From a virus: a stretch of 23,370 bases of DNA. Positions 1 to 6,319 of the stretch are shown here, piece by piece. The stretch is taken from IMG/VR virus record IMGVR_UViG_3300009481_000105, positions 1-23,370 of that record; one strand, written 5' to 3'. Every line of letters starts with the position of its first letter. The first letter of the stretch is position 1. Made by a program: the position numbers and the translations under genes. The notes under the pieces were generated by a model. That model ran no database searches and was not told the DNA's origin. It worked only from the letters and a program-made list of their open reading frames with translations.

Positions 1-18
1 AAATAACAGGAGAATATA

Positions 19-348
19 ATGGATTGGAGTAAATACAGTTCGTTGAAATCTAGCAAACTAGCCTCTTTGGGAAAAGAGAAGCAAGTCATGAAAGAAGCAG
101 TTTCAGAAGTGAAAGACGATAAAGGTCAAGTCGTGAGAGCGGCACAAGCTAAAGAAGAACGTGAATACATTGCGTTGAGTCAGAAACGATGGAACTCTGA
201 GTCTGGTGATGCTATGGATGATAGTAAGCGTGAATATTCACTATCTCAATTAGAGAGTGAAAAAGCACGTTACGATGCAGACATGGCAAGAGCTAAAGCT
301 CAAAGTGACGGACTTGCACTAGCTATTGCAGATTTTAAGAAACTATAA
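19..348 (+). CDS. Hypothetical helical protein, 109 aa
   Basis: I do not recognise a family. The ATG at 19 has an AGGAGA ribosome binding site about 6 bases upstream. The protein is rich in Lys, Glu, Ala and Gln with almost no aromatic or hydrophobic clusters. From about residue 15 to the end it should be mostly alpha helix, probably coiled coil. There is no signal peptide or membrane segment. It is the first gene in the window, just upstream of an acidic-tailed DUF-type gene and of lysis and neck genes, so it belongs to the late transcript and may be a virion-associated or scaffold-like protein. That role is inference from position only. Confidence 0.75.
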   Translation: MDWSKYSSLKSSKLASLGKEKQVMKEAVSEVKDDKGQVVRAAQAKEEREYIALSQKRWNSESGDAMDDSKREYSLSQLESEKARYDADMARAKAQSDGLALAIADFKKL

Positions 349-372
349 ACAATAACAACAAAGGAGTTATAA

Positions 373-621
373 ATGGCTAAAAAAGAAAAAGAACAAAAGC
401 CCTTTTTAAGTCTTGATGGCGAAGAGTATGTTATCGAGGACATGACAGATGAACAAAAGCAAATGCTAAATCATATTAATGATATGCAGAATAAGCTTAA
501 CACCAATGCTTTTATGAAAGAGCAATTAGAAGTTGGTAGAGAAACATTTGTTAAAATGCTTCGTGACTCACTACAAGCTAAAGCCGAAGAGGTAGAAGAA
601 GCCGAAGTAGAAGAAGCTTAA
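373..621 (+). CDS. DUF6447-like small protein with acidic tail, 82 aa
   Basis: ATG preceded by AAGGAG, with TTATAA between site and start. The pattern of residues 12-60 (LSLDGEEYVIEDMTDEQ, a predicted two-helix stretch ending in a helix of about 20 residues) resembles the small DUF6447-type proteins I recall from marine cyanophages and other marine phages. That is a similarity from memory, not a search. The last 12 residues are almost all Glu and Ala (EEVEEAEVEEA), an acidic tail. Function is unknown. Its position among late genes suggests a virion or assembly accessory role. Confidence 0.65.
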   Translation: MAKKEKEQKPFLSLDGEEYVIEDMTDEQKQMLNHINDMQNKLNTNAFMKEQLEVGRETFVKMLRDSLQAKAEEVEEAEVEEA

Positions 622-631
622 CGATAATATG

Positions 632-700
632 GAGTTAGGGTCTAATACAGAACGATACACATTACAGAACTACGCTGACCCTAGCTCTTATAATTGGAGA
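632..700 (+). promoter_or_regulatory. Inverted repeat plus TTATAAT plus Shine-Dalgarno module
   Basis: Bases 632-642 (GAGTTAGGGTC) pair with 677-687 (GACCCTAGCTC) over 11 positions with one G.U wobble and a 34-base loop. The 3' arm is followed directly by TTATAAT (688-694), then TGGAGA and the ATG at 708. The same arrangement with unrelated arm sequences occurs three times on the other strand (see 12523, 15574 and 17084). It may be an RNA structure controlling translation or mRNA processing, or a dyad next to a -10 box. The pairing is seen; the function is inferred. Confidence 0.5.
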
Positions 701-707
701 ATAATTT

Positions 708-1001
708 ATGAAATTAGATTTTCATCATGGATTGATTAGGTACTTAACATTAAACGGATGGCTAGACCATTGGACTGCGGTTCACATGGCGGCTGGAGCG
801 TTTATATGTAAAGTCTCTTTATGGTTTGGTGCTAATAATTTTGAAGCAGTTATGACTGTAGTTATGATAGGTTTGTTATGGGAAGTTGCTGAGTGGTATG
901 CAGAAAATTGGAAGCCGTATGGCTCAAAAAGAAAATGGTTAAACAACACATTGTCTGATTTAATTGTAGAGATAGGATTAGCTTGGTGGATGGTTTTATA
1001 A
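708..1001 (+). CDS. Small integral membrane protein, 97 aa
   Basis: The ATG has GGAG 10 bases upstream. Hydrophobic segments lie at about residues 25-42 and 46-62, with a third at the C terminus (residues 83-97). His, Trp and Glu residues inside the hydrophobic regions (DHWTAVH, LLWEVAEWYAE) and the motif NNTLSDLIVEIG recall the layout of VanZ/DUF2238-type membrane proteins, but this is only a resemblance. The next gene starts directly after its TAA. It could be a lysis or host-envelope gene. I cannot assign an enzyme activity. Confidence 0.7.
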   Translation: MKLDFHHGLIRYLTLNGWLDHWTAVHMAAGAFICKVSLWFGANNFEAVMTVVMIGLLWEVAEWYAENWKPYGSKRKWLNNTLSDLIVEIGLAWWMVL

Positions 1002-1274
1002 ATGGCTATTGTATATAGAGGTCAAAGATTTTCAGGTTATAATAAACCTAAACGCACTCCAAAGCATAAAACTAAATCTCATGCTGTTTTAGCAAAAAAA
1101 GGAAAGAAAGTAAAGCTTATACGTTTTGGACAACAAGGTGTAAGAGGTGCTGGTAAAAAACCTAGTACAAAAGCACAAAAAGCAAGAAGACGCTCTTTTA
1201 AAGCTAGACACAGAAAGAATATTGCTAAAGGAAAAATGTCTGCGGCTTATTGGGCTAACAAGGTTAAGTGGTAA
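1002..1274 (+). CDS. Highly basic small protein, 90 aa
   Basis: The start abuts the previous stop (TAAATG), so it is probably translationally coupled. About a third of residues are Lys or Arg, with almost no acidic residues, and there is no membrane segment. The C terminus (RRRSFKARHRKNIAKGKMSA, then AYWANKVKW) closely matches a C-terminal signature I recall in hypothetical proteins of marine cyanophages and related phages. A DNA- or RNA-binding, possibly virion-packaged role is plausible from the charge. The stop TAA shares its last base with the next ATG. Confidence 0.75.
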   Translation: MAIVYRGQRFSGYNKPKRTPKHKTKSHAVLAKKGKKVKLIRFGQQGVRGAGKKPSTKAQKARRRSFKARHRKNIAKGKMSAAYWANKVKW

Positions 1275-1561
1275 TGTCTAAGACCTCTTTTATTAATTGG
1301 GAAAATGCTCCTATAAAAAAAGAAGGATTTATAGCTATTTTTATATTTATGAGTGGGTTGATTGGCGAAGGTGTTTATTTCTATAATCGCTTTATTACAT
1401 TAGAAACTAATATGTTAGAAGCAAATACAAAGATAGAAGAATTATTATCTAAGCATATTGAAGATGAAGAACAAGAATTTGCAAAGCTTGAAGAAAGAGT
1501 CAAGTTTTATGAAAAAGAATTTAATATTAACCCATTGAGTTGGAGAAAAAAGAAAAAGTGA
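1274..1561 (+). CDS. Membrane-anchored coiled-coil protein, i-spanin-like, 95 aa
   Basis: I chose ATG 1274 (TAATG overlap with the upstream gene) over a GTG six bases earlier. One transmembrane segment lies at about residues 19-36, after a short charged N terminus. A long charged helical region follows to about residue 83 (heptad-like Leu/Ile/Glu), and the C terminus is basic. This is the topology of inner-membrane spanins (Rz class): N-terminal anchor and external coiled coil. The downstream gene starts within its stop codon (GTGA) and encodes a lipoprotein, as in Rz/Rz1 pairs. There is no sequence similarity I can name, so the role is inferred from topology and neighbour. Confidence 0.7.
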   Translation: MSKTSFINWENAPIKKEGFIAIFIFMSGLIGEGVYFYNRFITLETNMLEANTKIEELLSKHIEDEEQEFAKLEERVKFYEKEFNINPLSWRKKKK

Positions 1562-1968
1562 AAGCAATAGAAGTTATAGAGTTTGTTGTGTGTCTTGCTT
1601 TGTTTACAGTCTTAGCTGTGTGTTTAACAGCTTGTGATGATTCTTACATGACTGTAGAGCGTAGAATAATAGATGCAGAAAATAATATTCCTATATACTT
1701 TTACGCTGAAGCTATAAATGCTGACCAAGTAAATAGGTGGAAACCAGTATTTACATATTTTATTTATCAAATGGATGAAGGTGCGTATGATGCGTATTTT
1801 CATGCGTATTGTATGTTAGGCGATAGTGTTATATGGTCAGGAGTTCAGCCAATTGAGATAGAAGGCGGTAAAAAGATTTGGGGTGAATATGTAGCTGATG
1901 GAGCAAACTTTAACCCTGAATGGATTGTAAATATTACTCCAATGGCTTATGTAAGCGTGGAGCAATAG
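1558..1968 (+). CDS. Putative phage lipoprotein, o-spanin-like or superinfection protein, 136 aa
   Basis: The likely start is GTG 1558, overlapping the upstream TGA as GTGA, with GGAG 12 bases upstream. A TTG at 1540 would add six residues. Residues 7-25 are a hydrophobic signal segment ending in the lipobox LTAC (Cys about 26), followed by DD. An Asp at +2 of the mature lipoprotein is the classic inner-membrane retention signal in E. coli, which would argue against an outer-membrane spanin if the host follows that rule. The mature part, about 110 residues, is rich in Tyr and Trp and looks beta-structured, not proline-rich as in Rz1. The alternative is a superinfection-exclusion lipoprotein. 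Confidence 0.7.
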   Translation: MKAIEVIEFVVCLALFTVLAVCLTACDDSYMTVERRIIDAENNIPIYFYAEAINADQVNRWKPVFTYFIYQMDEGAYDAYFHAYCMLGDSVIWSGVQPIEIEGGKKIWGEYVADGANFNPEWIVNITPMAYVSVEQ

Positions 1969-1984
1969 ATTGTGAGAAAGATTT

Positions 1985-2332
1985 ATGGCAGATATGTATG
2001 CAGAATATGGCGTAGTAGGCGTTATGGTCATATTGTTTTCTGGAATGCTTTATTGGTTTAGAGGATTCGTTGATACACTTATTAATAATAAAATGGAAGA
2101 CCTTGAATCGGAAATAAAACAAGTGCAAAACATTTCAGAAAATGAAATGCAACAGAATAGAGAAATTTTAGTAAAATTAATAGACAGGTGGAATAAAGAA
2201 GCTCAAAGTTCTACAAGAAGACACGAAGGATTAATTGAAAATGCAGAGAGAAGGCACGAAAAATTGACTTTTGAGTTGAGGACACAGAGTGAAACCCTTA
2301 ACTTTCTTAAAGGAAAGCTTGATAAAAATTGA
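1985..2332 (+). CDS. Holin-like protein (BhlA-type topology), 115 aa
   Basis: ATG with GAGAAAG upstream. A single transmembrane segment lies at residues 9-28 (VVGVMVILFSGMLYW), then a short basic turn and about 80 residues of charged helix with heptad pattern. N-terminal anchor plus long cytoplasmic or periplasmic coil is the layout of BhlA/UviB-type and related small holins. The surrounding genes (XhlA-like protein, SLT-like endolysin) support a lysis cassette. The stop codon overlaps the next start as TTGA. Confidence 0.6.
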   Translation: MADMYAEYGVVGVMVILFSGMLYWFRGFVDTLINNKMEDLESEIKQVQNISENEMQQNREILVKLIDRWNKEAQSSTRRHEGLIENAERRHEKLTFELRTQSETLNFLKGKLDKN

Positions 2333-2421
2333 AGAAGATAAAGAAAACAAGGATTGGTAACGGAAGAGGAACCAAGAAGAAATTTAAATCTTATCGTGGA
2401 CAAGGCGGTAGAAAACGATGA
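2329..2421 (+). CDS. Tiny highly basic protein, 30 aa
   Basis: A 30-codon frame starting at TTG 2329 (TTGA overlap with the holin-like gene) and ending at TGA 2419-2421 (ATGA overlap with the next gene). Both junctions are typical translational coupling, and the frame fills the gap between its neighbours exactly. About half of the residues are Lys or Arg, with Gly-rich turns (GNGRGTKKK, GQGGRKR) and no acidic residue. It could bind nucleic acid or act at the membrane during lysis. No function can be assigned. Confidence 0.6.
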   Translation: MKKIKKTRIGNGRGTKKKFKSYRGQGGRKR

Positions 2422-2675
2422 ATAAAAAAGAAGTTGACAGCTATCGAGAGGGTGTTCAATCTAGGCTAGAAGAACTTGCGGTATTAAATGCAAAACATAG
2501 TCAAGACATGATGCACGTTAAAGAATCTGTTGATGAAGTAAAAGAAATGTTAAAAGAACAAAATGGTCGTGTTCGTGAATTAGAAAGTTCTGTATCTGGT
2601 ATGAAAGCTATTGGAGCTATGCTTGCTACAACTTTTTCTGGATTATTCGGCTATTTTTTTACGAAAGGAAGTTAA
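2418..2675 (+). CDS. XhlA-like holin or lysis-associated protein, 85 aa
   Basis: ATGA overlap with the preceding 30-aa frame. Residues 1-60 are a charged amphipathic helix with coiled-coil pattern (VKESVDEVKEMLKEQNGRVR). Residues 62-81 form one C-terminal transmembrane helix (IGAMLATTFSGLFGYFF), ending in a short polar tail. This matches the size and layout of the haemolysin XhlA family, whose members act with holins and endolysins. The family call is from architecture and overall pattern. Confidence 0.6.
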   Translation: MNKKEVDSYREGVQSRLEELAVLNAKHSQDMMHVKESVDEVKEMLKEQNGRVRELESSVSGMKAIGAMLATTFSGLFGYFFTKGS

Positions 2676-2676
2676 A

Positions 2677-2904
2677 ATGGACTTTAAATCAATGTTAATG
2701 GATTTGGCTGAAGCTCAAGCAGATAAAATGAAGGGCGAAGCTATGGGTTTTCTTGCGTCTGATGAATTTGCAGACCACTTGGCTACAAAGATTAATGAAA
2801 AAATAGATATACCATTTGTCTCAGAAGATAAAGAACAAATCTTTTTTGAAAAGATGGTAGACATAGTAACAGATATGTTAGAAGGATTTTTTAAAGGCAA
2901 ATAA
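2677..2904 (+). CDS. Hypothetical protein of lysis cassette, 75 aa
   Basis: The start at ATG 2677 has AAGGAA seven bases upstream. A longer frame from 2611 would overlap the membrane helix of the upstream gene and is rejected. The protein is acidic and mostly helical (residues 1-40 amphipathic, LMDLAEAQADKMKGEAMG), with a second helix near the C terminus ending FFKGK. No signal peptide or membrane segment. It sits between the XhlA-like gene and the endolysin and shares one base (TAATG) with the endolysin start, so it is translated with them. No family recognised. Confidence 0.7.
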   Translation: MDFKSMLMDLAEAQADKMKGEAMGFLASDEFADHLATKINEKIDIPFVSEDKEQIFFEKMVDIVTDMLEGFFKGK

Positions 2905-3371
2905 TGGATGAAGCACAATTAAAAGATTTAATTGAACGAGTTCTTAATAGAATAGAGTTATACTCTCCAGAAGCGTCTGATTTAGTGTTTAAGACGTTAA
3001 AAGTAGAGAGCCTTTTAAAATATGTTCGTCAAATAAAAGGAATTGCAGTTGGCTTTGGACAATGCGAACCTTGGGTTGCGGTAGATATATGTAAGAATTA
3101 TTTAAAATATAGACCCGACTTAATGAAACAAGTTGCGGAAACAATAAACGTGAAACTGTCATACTTCACTTTACCAAAAGAGGAAGATTGGGCATGGATA
3201 TTAGAAACAAACATAGCCGCCATGATTTCATTTTGTCGGTTGCATTACAGAAGAATACCAAAAGCGTTACCAAAAAAGAATTTAGACGAACAATGGATTT
3301 ATTATAAAAAATATTATAACACAGAGCGTGGCAAAGCCACAAACGACCATTGGATGGATATATTATCATAG
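2904..3371 (+). CDS. SLT-like endolysin (putative peptidoglycan lytic transglycosylase), 155 aa
   Basis: The pattern matches a lysozyme/transglycosylase-like phage family common in marine and other phages. It has an N-terminal helix, a VES motif at residues 34-36 carrying the likely catalytic Glu35, then GFGQCEP at 50-56 in place of the usual GxxQMEP, then DxxxNYLKYR (61-70). The C-terminal part has ARxHYxRxPxxLP-like (CRLHYRRIPKALP, 111-123) and YKKYYNTERGKAT (134-146). It cleaves the glycan strands of the cell wall for release, or is a virion-associated wall-degrading enzyme. No signal peptide, so export depends on the holin-like neighbours. TAATG overlap with the gene before. Family assignment from memory of motifs. 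Confidence 0.7.
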   Translation: MDEAQLKDLIERVLNRIELYSPEASDLVFKTLKVESLLKYVRQIKGIAVGFGQCEPWVAVDICKNYLKYRPDLMKQVAETINVKLSYFTLPKEEDWAWILETNIAAMISFCRLHYRRIPKALPKKNLDEQWIYYKKYYNTERGKATNDHWMDILS

Positions 3372-3380
3372 GAGTAAGAT

Positions 3381-4325
3381 ATGGCAACATACGCAAGTGA
3401 AAGAGAATTAAAAGATGTATTTCCAGAAGTAGATAACTTCGATACAAAAACACCTATATATGGATGGGTAGTTCATAGCTCTAGTCTTTATCGTGCTGAT
3501 AACTGTGGACTTATTACACAGCTTTTTGTAGATGGACAAGATTTAGGAGCCGCAGAAGCAAATAGCGGTGAAGTAACTGCAAATGGAGAGTGGTATTACG
3601 AATCTACTTTAGATGCTGTTTACTACTACAATAGTGCATCCAATCCAAACGATTTATTAATGGAGTCAGGTGAAGACTTTGCTACATTAAAAACAAGATT
3701 TTTAGCTAACGCATCAAAATATCTTGATGCAAAGCTTGACGGTAATCTACCCAGAGAACAGTTTAAAGATGAATCAGGCTCATACGATTACATTATTGTC
3801 AGGGCAACGGCTTTAATTGCCTCTGCCTTTTTAATTAGGTCACACGACCCTACCTCCGAGGTAGCTTCGGCACTTATGGATGAGGCTCAACAGCTCATTG
3901 ACTCCCTGAACAGCGGTAATAGCCGTTTGTCTTGGCAAACGAGTGGTGATTCATCAAAAGGCGTTATAAGAGAAATGTCTGTTAGCGGTAATTTAAAGGT
4001 TGTAGATACAAGAGGTTCTTATACAGGAATATATGATAAGATTAAAATTATTATATCAACCGCTGGAGCAATAGGAACAGCTAAATATGATGCGTATATA
4101 GGTAACGCAGATAATTTAAAGAGTAATCAAGTAGTTAGCGACAGAGTTATTAACGGACAATATCAGCCGTTAGCTAGTGGATTAGAAATAAGATTTTCGG
4201 GTTCTGCTGATAATTCAACAGCAACCTTAAATGACGAGTGGGAAATAGAAGTATTTGGAAAGACAGAGCACGTTGATAACAGTAGTTCTATACGTTCCAC
4301 TCGTATGAGTAGAAGATTTGGATAA
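3381..4325 (+). CDS. Head-tail adaptor / neck protein with C-terminal extra domain, 314 aa
   Basis: ATG with AGGAG upstream. Residues 1-20 (TYASERELKDVFPEVDNF) and about 100-185 (KTRFLANASKYLDAKLDGNL, then helices with TALIASAFLIRSH and ASALMDEAQQLIDSLNSG) follow the DUF1320 / gp6-like adaptor pattern that joins the portal ring to the tail. Residues about 28-95 are a small beta-rich insertion (YGWVVHSSSLYRADNCG). Residues about 195-300 form a beta-rich C-terminal domain that may decorate the neck. Bases 3840-3945, at the join between adaptor and C-terminal domain, look richer in G+C and hairpins than their surroundings, a possible recombination joint. Confidence 0.65.
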   Translation: MATYASERELKDVFPEVDNFDTKTPIYGWVVHSSSLYRADNCGLITQLFVDGQDLGAAEANSGEVTANGEWYYESTLDAVYYYNSASNPNDLLMESGEDFATLKTRFLANASKYLDAKLDGNLPREQFKDESGSYDYIIVRATALIASAFLIRSHDPTSEVASALMDEAQQLIDSLNSGNSRLSWQTSGDSSKGVIREMSVSGNLKVVDTRGSYTGIYDKIKIIISTAGAIGTAKYDAYIGNADNLKSNQVVSDRVINGQYQPLASGLEIRFSGSADNSTATLNDEWEIEVFGKTEHVDNSSSIRSTRMSRRFG

Positions 4326-4372
4326 ACGAATTGCAGTATAGTAATTACGATATGCAAATTACAGATAGATAA

Positions 4373-4807
4373 ATGGCGATTTCTTTTACAAATGTATTTA
4401 AGGATAAGATTCTTGATACAGTAAGAAGTTTCTTGAACACAGAGTTCGCTGGAACAATTCCTGTTTATACAGGTAATTTCAAGAACATGGGTAGTCAATT
4501 CATAAGAATGACTCCTGTGGGTAATGACCTTGTTGATAATTTAACCAACGGGGAAATTAGAGAATATATTGTTGAAGTAGCTTATTATTTTAAAGAGAAA
4601 TCGGTTAAGAGAGATACTTGGGAGCATATACTTCGTCAGATATCTCGCATGGAGAATTTGTTTAATGACAATTTGAATAACACCTACTTTAATGGGCGTT
4701 TAGTTAGTATGCGAATCAACGAATTAGAAGATGAGGAAGCAGAAATTGAAGGCTTAAACGCAGTTAAGTGGGAGTTTAGAGCGATGTTTTTAAGTAACGT
4801 ATCTTAA
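4373..4807 (+). CDS. Tail terminator / tail completion-like protein, 144 aa
   Basis: Size, position (after the neck protein, before the tail tube) and layout (N-terminal helix VFKDKILDTVRSFLN, central strands, a long helix around LRQISRMENLFND, and final strands) fit the gpU-like tail terminator family, which caps the tail tube. I see no diagnostic motif, so this rests on synteny and secondary-structure pattern. There is no clear Shine-Dalgarno site. The start follows directly after a 6-codon mini-frame (ATG 4352, TAA 4370-4372), so initiation may be by coupling. Confidence 0.55.
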   Translation: MAISFTNVFKDKILDTVRSFLNTEFAGTIPVYTGNFKNMGSQFIRMTPVGNDLVDNLTNGEIREYIVEVAYYFKEKSVKRDTWEHILRQISRMENLFNDNLNNTYFNGRLVSMRINELEDEEAEIEGLNAVKWEFRAMFLSNVS

Positions 4808-4830
4808 AGAACGAATAGTAGGAGTAGGAT

Positions 4831-5010
4831 ATGAAAGCAAAATTAAAAGACAGTAATGTCGGTTTGCCTAATTGTTGGAAAGAATGTGGATGTTCTTTTG
4901 ATGATTGGCAAAAATTACAAGAAGGGAAAGAGGTTGAATTAAAATCTATTTCCGAATCAATAGGGCATTTATTCAATGCTCCAAAATCAAAAAGCAAAGG
5001 AGATAAATAA
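4831..5010 (+). CDS. Small Cys-containing protein, 59 aa
   Basis: A complete short frame with a strong site (AGGAG) and ATG at 4831. Its TAA shares one base with the tail tube ATG at 5010 (TAATG). The N-terminal part has CWKECGC (residues 15-21) and a following helix (FDDWQKLQEGKEVELKSI), with a basic C-terminal tail (KSKSKGDK). It lies between tail terminator-like and tube genes, so it is probably a small virion or tail assembly component. No family recognised. Coupling and site make a real gene likely. Confidence 0.7.
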   Translation: MKAKLKDSNVGLPNCWKECGCSFDDWQKLQEGKEVELKSISESIGHLFNAPKSKSKGDK

Positions 5011-6011
5011 TGGCTACAGTAGCACACGCATTTTCTCCTAAAGAGTTTAAGTGTTTTATTATCTCTGATGCAACCAACGCTGGTACAACAGGGATTCACT
5101 CATCAAATATGCAACAGTTGGATGTTGATTCAGTCGGCTTTCCATCATTAAATGTTAATCAGGCGATGGATGTAAGAAGTGGCGTTGGACATACTCTGAA
5201 GGATGAAGATTTTTTTCAAGATAATAAAATGAGAGTAGTTGAGTTGGGCTTATCTGGCACATTGCACGATGATGTGGCACATAGAATGTTATTGGCTAAC
5301 ATTTGTGGTGCGGCACAAGCAGATGACACAAACCAATCTATTGGAGTTGGGCATAAAATAGTAGCTCAGAAATATGGTGCGGCAGTTACAAACAACGCCT
5401 CATCACTAACTGTGGTTATACAGCCATCAGATGTATCTAATCAACAAGGATTAGAACTTTCGGGTTGTGTAGTTACTAGCTTCGCAATTTCGGCTGATAG
5501 CGGAACAGAGGGTGGGAGATATAAATGGTCTGCCACTTTACAATCAGGTTATTTACCTGACTTAGATAATACTGCGGCGGCTGGAAGTGCGGCATACGCA
5601 AACACTACAACCACATCTTTGTCTGCGGCAAGTGGAATTAAGGTTTATAATACAGATGCGGTTTTGAGTAGCTTTACTACTACGATTGATTATCCAGCTG
5701 TATTTGCTGGAGCTTCGTCTACGGGTTTTGAAGTAGTTGGTAGAGGTGCTGAATGTTCTGTAACTCACGATTGTCAAGTTAAGTATGATGGAAATACCAA
5801 AGGATTGGTAAGTTCATTTGATACGCAAACTGCGGCTATGGCAGAAAATTCATTTATTATTGTAAATAATGGCAACTTCGGTATAGATACAGCTAATGCT
5901 GTATTAACCAATGTAGCATATTCAGAAGGCGATATGATGATGCTTGATGTTTCGCTTAAAGCAGTAGATGATGGAACTGATGCTTTGCTAGAAGTTGATT
6001 TAAGCAATTAA
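5010..6011 (+). CDS. Major tail tube protein, 333 aa
   Basis: Follows the terminator-like gene and precedes the chaperone pair and tape measure, the standard place for the tube protein. The sequence is beta-rich, with few charged clusters and many Ala, Gly, Ser and Thr, as in tube subunits. The N-terminal stretch (AHAFSPKEFKCFIISDATNAG) and repeated VxxSxxxxDGG-type strands suggest one tube domain of about 170 residues followed by a second beta domain (after about residue 190), perhaps surface exposed. TAATG start coupling. AAAGGAG lies upstream. The assignment rests on synteny and composition. Confidence 0.65.
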   Translation: MATVAHAFSPKEFKCFIISDATNAGTTGIHSSNMQQLDVDSVGFPSLNVNQAMDVRSGVGHTLKDEDFFQDNKMRVVELGLSGTLHDDVAHRMLLANICGAAQADDTNQSIGVGHKIVAQKYGAAVTNNASSLTVVIQPSDVSNQQGLELSGCVVTSFAISADSGTEGGRYKWSATLQSGYLPDLDNTAAAGSAAYANTTTTSLSAASGIKVYNTDAVLSSFTTTIDYPAVFAGASSTGFEVVGRGAECSVTHDCQVKYDGNTKGLVSSFDTQTAAMAENSFIIVNNGNFGIDTANAVLTNVAYSEGDMMMLDVSLKAVDDGTDALLEVDLSN

Positions 6012-6029
6012 GTTAAATAAGGAGAAAAC

Positions 6030-6308
6030 ATGAAAGAAGTGACCATATCATCTGGCAAAAAGGCGAAAGTCAGGGAAATGTCAGTTGACGATATTGATTA
6101 CTGTAATGATATACCTCAGTTGGTATATGACGGTGATGAAGTGAAGACAATCCGAAACCTATCTAAGGCAAGAACAGCTTGGCTTAGAAGAGGTATAGAG
6201 GGTTGTGATGATAAATTTATTAAATCAATGTCGGAGGAAGAAAAAACAGAACTTTCTCTGAAAGTGCAGGAGTACCAAAATATGGGGGAAGAGAAACCCT
6301 CACCTTAG
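6030..6308 (+). CDS. Tail assembly chaperone (gpG-like), 92 aa
   Basis: ATG with AAGGAG. Small, charged and mostly helical, starting with a short beta hairpin (KEVTISSGKKAKVREMS), as is common in chaperones that bind the tape measure. It sits between tail tube and tape measure, where phages such as lambda carry G and G-T, the longer form made by ribosomal frameshift. The final codons contain GGGGGAA at 6284-6290, and the -1 frame is open from there into the following frame. The in-frame product stops at TAG 6306-6308. Confidence 0.7.
   Translation: MKEVTISSGKKAKVREMSVDDIDYCNDIPQLVYDGDEVKTIRNLSKARTAWLRRGIEGCDDKFIKSMSEEEKTELSLKVQEYQNMGEEKPSP
6284..6290 (+). promoter_or_regulatory. Candidate -1 ribosomal frameshift site (G-T type)
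   Basis: Zero-frame codons are ATG GGG GAA; the run GGGGGAA lets the Gly tRNA slip back one base onto GGG. The -1 frame then reads GGA AGA GAA ACC and stays open to TAA at 6734-6736. The A-site re-pairing is imperfect, so efficiency is unknown. The product would be about 86 residues from the upstream frame plus about 149 from the downstream one, 235 aa in all. Confidence 0.5.
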
Positions 6309-6319
6309 AGCTTAATGTC

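Noticed and set aside
629-739. 36-codon + strand frame from ATG 629 running into the membrane gene
   Set aside because: No ribosome binding site, overlaps the start of the better supported gene at 708, and its first half is the inverted repeat region.
2611-2676. Upstream extension of the 75-aa gene
   Set aside because: Would overlap the membrane helix of the XhlA-like gene in another frame; ATG 2677 has a good ribosome site.
4352-4372. Six-codon mini-frame directly before the tail terminator-like gene
   Set aside because: Too short to call a gene; mentioned only as possible help for reinitiation at 4373.
6241-6246. A6 run as the -1 frameshift site of the tail chaperone
   Set aside because: The phase is wrong: zero-frame codons are GAA AAA ACA, so the X XXY YYZ pattern is not met. 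GGGGGAA fits better.
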